Positions 1 to 5,126 of a DNA stretch of 13,827 nt are shown here, piece after piece; within the stretch, counting starts at the first letter, position 1, and each line of letters begins with the position of its first letter. Position numbers and translations under genes: made by a program. Source of the DNA: J051 sp040752255 (GTDB lineage Bacteria; Armatimonadota; Fimbriimonadia; Fimbriimonadales; ATM1); assembly GCA_040752255.1 (NCBI GenBank), contig JBFMFD010000063.1:1-13827 (forward strand), in the 5' to 3' direction. The notes beneath the pieces are model-generated. The model ran no database searches and was not told the DNA's origin. It was given only the letters and a program-made list of their open reading frames with translations.

Positions 1-765
1 CGCGAGGGCATGCTCCCGACTTTCGAGAATCAGCACGCCTGCGCCCTCTCCCATCACGAAGCCGTCGCGGTCCTTATCGAAGGGTCTACTGGCATGCTCG
101 GGGTCGTCGTTTCGCGTGCTGAGAGCCTTTGCGGCGCAGAAGCCGGCAACTCCGATCGGCGTGATCGGCGCCTCCGTCCCTCCGCAGACCATGACATCCG
201 CCTCACCGCGCGCAATGATGTGCGCGGCGTCTCCGATCGCATTCGCGCCGGTGCTGCAGGCGGTAACCACACAACTGTTGGGCCCCTTCAACTTGTGTCG
301 AATCGAGATCCAGCCGCTCGCCATGTCGGGAATCATGAACGGAACGAGGAACGGAGAGACGCGCCCCGGCCCTCCTTGCAACTGCCGCTCGTACTGCTCG
401 CCGAGGATGTCGAGGCCGCCGATCCCAGAGCCGACCAGAACCCCCACTCGTTCCCTGTCCGTCACGTCGAAGTCGAGGCAAGCGTCCTGAATCGCCATGT
501 CCGCGGCGGCGGTGGCGAACTGAAGGAAGCGCGACAGGCGCCGGGCGTCCTTCTTCTCCATGTAGCGCTCCGGGTCGAAGTCTCGAACTTCGGCGGCGAT
601 TCGGCAGGAGTAGTCGCTTGCGTCGAGATGCGTGATCGGGCCGACGCAACTTCTGCCGTTCACGAGGCTCTGCCAGAACTCGTCGAGCGAGTTCCCGGCA
701 GGCGAAACGACGCCCATCCCCGTGATGACGACCGCTCCCGGTGCAAGTGGACCCGCGTCAGGCAT
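1..765 (-). CDS. fabF: Beta-ketoacyl-ACP synthase II (FabF), C-terminus cut by window edge
   Basis: Condensing enzyme of type II fatty-acid elongation; it joins malonyl-ACP to an acyl-ACP in the cytoplasm with loss of CO2. I translated the minus strand by hand: 255 codons are open from an ATG at 765 to the window edge, against about 410 residues for the full family. The N-terminus reads MPDAGPLAPGAVVITGMGVV, with the usual VVITGMG opening. The nucleophile Cys, at about residue 170, sits in VTACSTGANAIGDA, and the later FDKDRDGFVMGEGAG block is typical of KAS II. The two catalytic His residues would lie beyond the edge. An in-frame stop lies three codons upstream of the ATG, so only a TTG two codons upstream competes as start; no clear Shine-Dalgarno is seen. 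The gene begins 18 bp after the second ACP gene, so it is probably the last visible gene of the fab operon. Family assignment is firm. Confidence 0.95.
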   Translation of the reverse strand, partial: MPDAGPLAPGAVVITGMGVVSPAGNSLDEFWQSLVNGRSCVGPITHLDASDYSCRIAAEVRDFDPERYMEKKDARRLSRFLQFATAAADMAIQDACLDFDVTDRERVGVLVGSGIGGLDILGEQYERQLQGGPGRVSPFLVPFMIPDMASGWISIRHKLKGPNSCVVTACSTGANAIGDAAHIIARGEADVMVCGGTEAPITPIGVAGFCAAKALSTRNDDPEHASRPFDKDRDGFVMGEGAGVLILESREHALA

Positions 766-783
766 TGGCAATCACATGAGAGG

Positions 784-1035
784 TCAGACCGGCTCCTTCA
801 TCTTCGACTCGATGAGTCGAACAAGGTCGCCGACGGTCTTCAGGTTGTCCAGTTCGTCGTCCGGGATTTCGATTTGAAAGGCCTCTTCCAGACCCATGAC
901 GACCTCGACCTTCTCGAGCGAGTCGGCGTGCAAGTCCTCGTCGAACCTTGATTCAAGCGTGATCGCGTTCGCGCTTGCGTCAACGTTTTCGGCGATGATC
1001 TCGCAAGTCTTCTCGAAGATCTCGTCTTGCATCAT
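784..1035 (-). CDS. Second acyl carrier protein, paralogue of acpP
   Basis: Small acidic carrier protein (83 aa) that holds acyl intermediates on a 4'-phosphopantetheine arm. The attachment Ser is in HADSLEKVEVV (residue 39 if the first Met is used), and the helix-2/3 region GLEEAFQIEIPDDEL and the C-terminal TVGDLVRLIESK block are classic ACP. It differs clearly from the neighbouring ACP: it has TCEIIAENVDASANAITLESRF where the other has KKAVVEQLDVREEEITEEST, and His replaces Gly before the ADSL motif. The start is one of two adjacent ATG codons (1035 or 1032), with no strong Shine-Dalgarno. An open frame continues upstream to 1131, but it overlaps the first ACP gene and its residues are low-complexity, so I leave that part out. 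It lies 19 bp after acpP and 18 bp before fabF. It could be a backup ACP or one specialised for another acyl chain; the sequence does not decide. Confidence 0.92.
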   Translation of the reverse strand: MMQDEIFEKTCEIIAENVDASANAITLESRFDEDLHADSLEKVEVVMGLEEAFQIEIPDDELDNLKTVGDLVRLIESKMKEPV

Positions 1036-1054
1036 GGTGGGTCTCGGAGAGGGC

Positions 1055-1315
1055 CTACTCGGCTCCGGCTTTCTCTTTGAGCTTTGACTCGATAAAGTTG
1101 ACGGCGTCGCCGACCGTCTTGATCTGGTCAACTTCGTCGTCCGGTATCTCGATGTTGAAGGCTTCTTCCAAAGCCATGACTATCTCGACCACTTCCAGCG
1201 AGTCGGCGCCGAGGTCTTGAACGAAGGTGGACTCCTCAGTAATCTCCTCCTCCCTCACGTCCAGTTGCTCGACGACCGCCTTCTTGACTTTCTCGAAGAT
1301 TTCGTTTCGGTCCAT
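1055..1315 (-). CDS. acpP: Acyl carrier protein
   Basis: Housekeeping ACP of 86 aa, the carrier for all intermediates of type II fatty-acid synthesis. The phosphopantetheine Ser39 lies in the canonical motif DLGADSLEVVEIVMALEEAF, followed by NIEIPDDEVDQIKTVGDAV and a charged C-terminus. I chose the ATG at 1315 because AGGTGAG lies about 5 nt upstream. A GTG at 1324 also opens the frame but would bury this Shine-Dalgarno inside the gene. The gene is 24 bp downstream of fabG and 19 bp upstream of a second ACP gene. Of the two, this one is closer to the standard bacterial AcpP, so I give it the gene symbol. Confidence 0.95.
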   Translation of the reverse strand: MDRNEIFEKVKKAVVEQLDVREEEITEESTFVQDLGADSLEVVEIVMALEEAFNIEIPDDEVDQIKTVGDAVNFIESKLKEKAGAE

Positions 1316-1339
1316 GCTTCTCACCTGTTGTACCCTCAG

Positions 1340-2074
1340 TCAGAGGGTCAAGCCGCCGTCCACAACGACGGTCTGGCCGGTTATATACCCGGAATCGTCG
1401 CTCGCGAGGAACCGAACCACCCGGGCGACGTCCTCCGGTGTCCCCAATCTGCCCAGGGGGGCTGAGTTCAAAACGTGCTCCCGCATCTCTGGAGGCAGGT
1501 TCTGCGTCATATCCGTCTCGATGAAGCCCGGAGCGACCGCATTGCAGGTGATCCCCCTGCTGCCCAGTTCCTTCGCCACAGACTTGGTGAATCCGACGAG
1601 CCCCGCCTTGCTCGCGGCGTAGTTCGCCTGGCCCGCCTGACCGTGCAAGCCGACGATGCTCGACAGGTTGACAATCCTTCCCCAGCGCTCCTTCATCATG
1701 GGGCGGGAGCACGCCTTGGTGAATGCAAACGCCGCCCGCAGGTTCACGTTCATGACCTCGTCCCAAGCCTCTACAGACATTCGAAGCAGGAGCGCGTCCC
1801 GCGCTACCCCTGCGTTGTTCACCAGGATGTGCACCGTGCCGAACCGCTCCACGACCGCTTGAACCGTCGCTTCGATCGCCCCGGCGTCGGCGTTGTCGCA
1901 CGCGAAGTCCGCCGCCCGGTCTTCGCCAATCTCCTCGACCACGGACGCGCAGCCGCCCGGCTTGGACGAAAGGCACGCAACGGACGCGCCGGCGCCCCCC
2001 AACTCAAGCGCGATCGCCCGCCCGATGCCGCGGCTTGCGCCCGTAACGATCGCCACCCGGCCCGTCAGGCTCAT
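1340..2074 (-). CDS. fabG: 3-oxoacyl-[ACP] reductase
   Basis: NADPH-dependent reductase of the short-chain dehydrogenase/reductase family; it reduces beta-ketoacyl-ACP to beta-hydroxyacyl-ACP. The 244-aa product has the full SDR signature: the cofactor loop TGASRGIG (residues 11-18), NNAG (86-89), Asn111, and the catalytic Ser139, Tyr152 and Lys156 in SSIVGLHGQAGQANYAASK. The C-terminal part has APGFIETDM and GYITGQTVVVDGG, typical of FabG. The frame is open far upstream of 2074, but MSLTGRVAIVTG is the correct start. The ATG overlaps the fabD stop in an ATGA junction, indicating translational coupling. Length and motifs match the family with nothing missing. Confidence 0.96.
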   Translation of the reverse strand: MSLTGRVAIVTGASRGIGRAIALELGGAGASVACLSSKPGGCASVVEEIGEDRAADFACDNADAGAIEATVQAVVERFGTVHILVNNAGVARDALLLRMSVEAWDEVMNVNLRAAFAFTKACSRPMMKERWGRIVNLSSIVGLHGQAGQANYAASKAGLVGFTKSVAKELGSRGITCNAVAPGFIETDMTQNLPPEMREHVLNSAPLGRLGTPEDVARVVRFLASDDSGYITGQTVVVDGGLTL

Positions 2075-3030
2075 CCTGCGCCCACCCCCGCAATACGATC
2101 CGAAAACTGCTGCAGCGTGTCGGGTGACTCGACCGCGACCGCGTCCGCGTCCTCGAGAGTTCTTCGCACCAGCCCTGAGAGCACCGCGCCAACCCCGAAC
2201 TCCGCGAACAGCCGAGCGCCCATTATTCCCATCGCGACCACCGACGCCGTCCATCGGACCGGCTCGGCGAGTTGGCGCATGAGAAGGTCCGGCCACGCCG
2301 CCGGGTCCTCCACCGGCTGCGCCAGCACGTTGCTGACGACCGGGAATGCCCCTCGCCGGAACTCGACTTGCCGAAGCGCCTCTGCCATCGCCTCGGCGGC
2401 ATCCCGCATGAGGGGCGAATGAAACGCGCCGCTTACGTTCAGCGGGAGACACCTCTTCGCCCCCGCCGCCTTCAGCCGCTCGCACGCGTTCTCGACCGCC
2501 GTCACCGCCCCGGAGATGACCACCTGGCCAGGCGAGTTGTAGTTGGCTGCCACCACCGGCTCGCCATCGGTCGAGACCTCGGCGCACACACGCTCGACCG
2601 CCTCGTCCTCGAGGCCCAGGACAGCCGCCATCGTCCCCGGCGCGAGTCTCCCCGCACGCGCCATGAGGTCGCCCCGCCGCTGGACGAGGCGCGCAGCATC
2701 CTCTACCTCCAGCATCCCGGCGGCGGCGAGCGCCGCGTACTCACCGACGCTGTGCCCCGCCCCGACAAGCGGCGTGAAGCCGGTTGCCTCCGCGGTGGCG
2801 CGAAAGGCGGCCAGCGACGCGGTGAGCAGCGCCAGTTGGGCGTTCTCCGTCTGCCGGAGCGTTTCGGCGTCCGCCTCCCAACAGACGGCGCGCATGTCCT
2901 TGCCGGTGGCTTCGGAGACGCGGTCGAAGACCTCGCTTGCGGAGGCGCACGCCTCCGCAAGCGCCCTGCCCATGCCGGGCTGCTGACTCCCCTGTCCGGG
3001 GAACATGGCTGCGATACCAAGCGACCCCAT
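2071..3030 (-). CDS. fabD: Malonyl-CoA:ACP transacylase
   Basis: Moves malonyl from CoA to the ACP thiol, supplying the extender unit for fatty-acid elongation. The 319-aa protein opens with AAMFPGQGSQQPGMG, carries the nucleophile Ser94 in GHSVGEYAAL, the malonate-binding Arg in VQRRGDLM (118/119) and the catalytic His204 in SGAFHSPLM. QLAEPVRW near residue 258 matches the family's conserved Gln region. It is the first gene of the visible fab cluster. plsX and fabH, which often precede fabD in bacteria, are not immediately upstream; unrelated accessory genes are there instead. The ATG at 3030 has only a weak G-rich stretch (GGGGGCG) next to it, so the exact start is slightly less certain than the identity. 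Confidence 0.96.
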   Translation of the reverse strand: MGSLGIAAMFPGQGSQQPGMGRALAEACASASEVFDRVSEATGKDMRAVCWEADAETLRQTENAQLALLTASLAAFRATAEATGFTPLVGAGHSVGEYAALAAAGMLEVEDAARLVQRRGDLMARAGRLAPGTMAAVLGLEDEAVERVCAEVSTDGEPVVAANYNSPGQVVISGAVTAVENACERLKAAGAKRCLPLNVSGAFHSPLMRDAAEAMAEALRQVEFRRGAFPVVSNVLAQPVEDPAAWPDLLMRQLAEPVRWTASVVAMGIMGARLFAEFGVGAVLSGLVRRTLEDADAVAVESPDTLQQFSDRIAGVGAG

Positions 3031-3183
3031 CGCCCCCGACTTTTACCCGACGCCGGGCCCCTCGCCTCGTGGGGGTGACTTCGTCTGGAGGTGACCAGGG
3101 CTCGACTTGCAGGGGTTCCCCGGTGGCTCGAAGGCGAACGCCGTCGGTTTTCCTGGGGGCCTTTGGAGGGCAGGCACATCGCT

Positions 3184-3212
3184 ATCATGAAGGTATCTGA
3201 GGTCCTTGACAA
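3184..3212 (-). promoter_or_regulatory. Possible sigma70-type promoter for the fab operon
   Basis: On the minus strand TTGTCA (3212-3207) is followed after 17 bp by CATGAT (3189-3184), a 4/6 match to the -10 box. It points towards fabD and would give a 5' leader of about 150 nt. The call rests only on motif and spacing. The -35 box overlaps the one of a plus-strand promoter. Confidence 0.3.
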
Positions 3213-3477
3213 GCCTCCGCTCAAGCGGGTATGGTTCTTTCGTATGGATATTCGGACGGCACTGCCAATGAACTGTCCCAACCGAGCATCGGGGCGGCAG
3301 GGCGACGCTTGGGGCGCCTGGCAGGTGGCGAGGGAGGGTACGGTATTCACGCCGCCGTACTTGGAGCGCAGGGCGGAGCACGACTTCCACGCCGCCACCC
3401 CCAACCAGTCAGGCGACCCTCTGCCGAGCGACATAGTGAGGGTGTGCAACTGGAGGTTACCGAATTGCCCATTATAG
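3187..3477 (+). CDS. Small hypothetical protein upstream of the Cas2-like gene
   Basis: Unrecognised protein of 96 aa, or 77 aa if translation starts at the second in-frame ATG (3244, MDIRTALPMN). Evidence for coding: most codons after 3244 end in G or C (I estimate about 80%), far more than in the alternative frame that runs through the same bases into the next gene, and the composition is protein-like (aromatic, charged, PPYLERRAEHDF). The stop at 3477 overlaps the start of the next gene by 13 bp, which suggests translational coupling. A TTGACA/TATGGT promoter between the two possible starts favours the 3244 start. There is no signal peptide or membrane segment. The C-terminus holds two Cys (VCNWRLPNCPL). 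Function is unknown; a partner protein, for example an antitoxin-like one, is a guess from position only. It could still be a non-coding leader. Confidence 0.5.
   Translation: MKVSEVLDKPPLKRVWFFRMDIRTALPMNCPNRASGRQGDAWGAWQVAREGTVFTPPYLERRAEHDFHAATPNQSGDPLPSDIVRVCNWRLPNCPL
3206..3235 (+). promoter_or_regulatory. Possible promoter for the small accessory gene pair
   Basis: A perfect -35 TTGACA (3206-3211) is followed after 18 bp by TATGGT (3230-3235), a 4/6 match to TATAAT. Transcription would begin near 3242, almost on the in-frame ATG at 3244, implying a leaderless message for the first gene. The -35 overlaps that of the divergent fab promoter candidate. Confidence 0.35.
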
Positions 3478-3848
3478 TTACTTTCGACATTCATGGCGCT
3501 GATCCCGCTGATCGAAACCGCATCCAGAGCATGTTTGAGATGTTTGGCTGGCAGAACCTTGGCGGGTCTTCTTACCGGTATCCTAAGCTCGCAAGTAGTC
3601 CCGCGACGGAAGATTGGTTTAATCACGTCATTCCTGCACTAATGCTCTTCCGAACCGCAGTATTGAGGCGCAACCTTCAGGTGACGAAATTCACAATTGA
3701 TGTTCAGACTTCGACGGGGTATGAGCAGGGTGGGAAGGGCACAGCTCCCCTAGATGGGCAGAAGATGACGCTATATGAATCACAAAATAAGCAGTTTGGC
3801 TTGGCGAAACTTAAGCAGTGGTTGAAAGACATACCGTATCCATATTGA
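3465..3848 (+). CDS. Cas2/VapD-like small protein, TTG start
   Basis: A 127-aa protein of a family I cannot name with certainty. The start is a TTG at 3465 preceded by GGAGG at an 8-nt spacing; the frame is open further upstream to 3231, but codon usage there does not look coding. Read from the TTG it begins MPIIVTFDIHGADPADRN. The predicted order is strand (PIIVTFDI, with Asp8 at its end), helix (ADRNRIQSMFEMFGW), strand (LGGSSYRYP), helix (TEDWFNHVIPALMLFRTAVL), strand (VTKFTIDVQT). That is the beta-alpha-beta-beta/alpha-beta pattern of ferredoxin-like folds such as Cas2 and VapD ribonucleases. No cas1 gene or CRISPR repeat is nearby, so it is not an adaptation-module Cas2. GC content is lower than in the fab genes. 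Nuclease activity is inference; the identity of the fold is moderately likely. Confidence 0.72.
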   Translation: MPIIVTFDIHGADPADRNRIQSMFEMFGWQNLGGSSYRYPKLASSPATEDWFNHVIPALMLFRTAVLRRNLQVTKFTIDVQTSTGYEQGGKGTAPLDGQKMTLYESQNKQFGLAKLKQWLKDIPYPY

Positions 3849-3858
3849 ACGTGGACAC

Positions 3859-3892
3859 GGCACGCGGGGGCTATCCCGAAACATTGCGTGCC
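3859..3892. terminator. Hairpin between two convergent genes, possible bidirectional terminator
   Basis: GGCACGC (3859-3865) and GCGTGCC (3886-3892) form a perfect 7-bp stem around a 20-nt loop that itself contains GGG/CCC. It lies in the 48-bp gap between the stops of a plus-strand and a minus-strand gene. There is no T-tract, so the terminator role rests on position and the stem. Confidence 0.4.
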
Positions 3893-3896
3893 TGCC

Positions 3897-4784
3897 TTAC
3901 TGCTTGGAGTGTTGCCGGGCTAGTGCTTTTTGGGAATCAACTTCCTCGATTTCCGGCGGAATATACTCTGGAACAAGCGGATCCGTCTTTCGTAGACCCA
4001 GGTGGGCGTCCACGAGTTGCTCCAACCAGTTGCGAAGCTGTTCCTTCATCAGATTAGGGAAGTCCTCTTCAACCCGAAACTTGAGGGATGAAGCAACGGT
4101 TTCGTCCTGCTTACGACGCCAAGGGCCGCAGAACGGTCGGTAGTGAACCGTGGCCTTAACTTCCCACTCGCCGGGCTCCATCTCGACAAACTGCCAAATC
4201 TCCGGAACCCACTTGTTCTTCAAGGCTTCTAAGAGCTCGTCCTTTCTATCCTTCTCAGTGTCTTCCGTTGGCCACTGTATTCTTTGGACTTCCTGAAAAC
4301 AATCCTCAATCACCTTCTTGAGCTTTGTCGTTTGACCCGCCTTAGAGACGCAGAACCAGATACGCTGCACGGTCTCGTACTCAGCTATGTTCTGGTACGG
4401 ACTTGTCGTGTCAAAGGCCCACTGGATCGTTGGATCCATGATCCTTGGTTGCTTAAAGCCGAGCGAGTGAATGCGGTACGGATACTGTTTTTGTAGATCT
4501 CCAGATTTGGAGACTTCGATATCGACATCAAGCACGGTGACCCCGCCCTCAATTGGGGATAGCGAAGCGAACGCGTGCATCGTTTCGCCAGCAGGAGATA
4601 TCCGTAGGCTGAGCTCCTTCGTCAGACGGAAGTTCAAGCGAGCCTTCCTTCTAGCATATATGATCATGGGCACAGTTAGAACCAGAGCGTTAAGAATGCC
4701 TAGCCCGAGGCTGACCCAAGTCAGCCACACGGGCGCGCCCGCGCTCCGCTGCCCGAGTTCCTCCATTGCTACAAGGCCAACCAT
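3897..4784 (-). CDS. Hypothetical protein with one N-terminal membrane segment
   Basis: Unrecognised 295-aa protein. Residues about 19-43 (VWLTWVSLGLGILNALVLTV and following) form one hydrophobic segment, followed at once by ARRKAR; by the positive-inside rule the large C-terminal part should be cytoplasmic. That part is rich in charged and aromatic residues, with strands around HAFASLSPIEGGVTVLDVDI, a Lys/Glu-rich helix (EDTEKDRKDELLEALKNKW) and a Trp-rich strand pair (EMEPGEWEVKATVHYRPF). I see no enzyme motif. The ATG at 4784 is supported by AGGA about 7 nt upstream and by TAGGAT six nt upstream, a leaderless-style -10. A start at 4766 (MEELGQ) is an alternative. Its GC content is lower than that of the housekeeping genes, as in the convergent Cas2-like gene. 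It may act as a membrane-tethered sensor or effector, but that is only a guess. Confidence 0.8.
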   Translation of the reverse strand: MVGLVAMEELGQRSAGAPVWLTWVSLGLGILNALVLTVPMIIYARRKARLNFRLTKELSLRISPAGETMHAFASLSPIEGGVTVLDVDIEVSKSGDLQKQYPYRIHSLGFKQPRIMDPTIQWAFDTTSPYQNIAEYETVQRIWFCVSKAGQTTKLKKVIEDCFQEVQRIQWPTEDTEKDRKDELLEALKNKWVPEIWQFVEMEPGEWEVKATVHYRPFCGPWRRKQDETVASSLKFRVEEDFPNLMKEQLRNWLEQLVDAHLGLRKTDPLVPEYIPPEIEEVDSQKALARQHSKQ

Positions 4785-5126
4785 GGCCTAATCCTACCCC
4801 GTCGGTGCCCCACATCATCCTCCTTGCCTCCGACATCCCGGCCGACTCCGGCTTAGGTCCCGGTCGCTGCGCGACCTGCGAAGCTTGTGCTTGTGCACGG
4901 AGATTCGATACTCCACCGCGCCATTCACGGACGATTCTGTCGAAAGCGTCATGCCCGCGGAGGTCGCAGAAGAATCTGTCCGTGCCACCCGTTTCTCGTG
5001 CTACAATAGAGCAGGCGGCGGCGTGGCGCGATGGAACCTGCTCCTTCGCGTCCGCAGCATGAAATCCCAGGAGGGATGACAGGCTGGGCGGCGGGCCCTC
5101 CTCCATGAACCGAAAGGAGGAAAACC
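4785..5126. other. Intergenic region between divergent genes, no gene seen
   Basis: This 342-bp stretch separates a minus-strand and a plus-strand gene and should hold the promoters of both. I see no convincing ORF: the open frames crossing it have low-complexity products and run into neighbouring genes. It contains TAGGAT next to the left gene, an extended -10 near 5002, and a GGAGGG/CCCTCC pair (5079-5104) just before the Shine-Dalgarno of the right gene. No RNA gene was recognised. Confidence 0.5.
4999..5007 (+). promoter_or_regulatory. Extended -10 element ahead of the 678-aa gene
   Basis: TGCTACAAT is a good extended -10 (TGN plus TACAAT, 5/6 match to TATAAT). There is no convincing -35 at the proper distance, which is tolerated by extended -10 promoters. 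It would give a leader of about 110 nt before the ATG at 5127. Confidence 0.35.

Noticed and set aside
10..951. Long plus-strand open frame opposite fabF and the second ACP
   Set aside because: Shadow of the minus-strand genes: its product is Arg/His-rich without any family motif, while the reverse strand reads clean FabF and ACP.
3040..3080. Possible interspersed repeat related to the one near 11965-12000
   Set aside because: Both are GC-rich and share short CTCGCC/GGCGA-like words, but I could not align them over a useful length.
3231..3464. In-frame N-terminal extension of the Cas2-like protein to 205 aa
   Set aside because: About 45% of the codons end in A or T and the product is Gly/Arg low-complexity, while the overlapping frame has GC-ending codons; a TTG with GGAGG gives the better start.
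3465..3848. CRISPR-Cas adaptation module
   Set aside because: No cas1, no other cas gene and no direct repeat array anywhere in the window; only the fold of one protein recalls Cas2.
5086..5118. Ten-codon leader peptide before the 678-aa gene
   Set aside because: Its ATG lies directly against the AGGAGGG, too close to be a working Shine-Dalgarno, and the peptide has no attenuation-type residue run.
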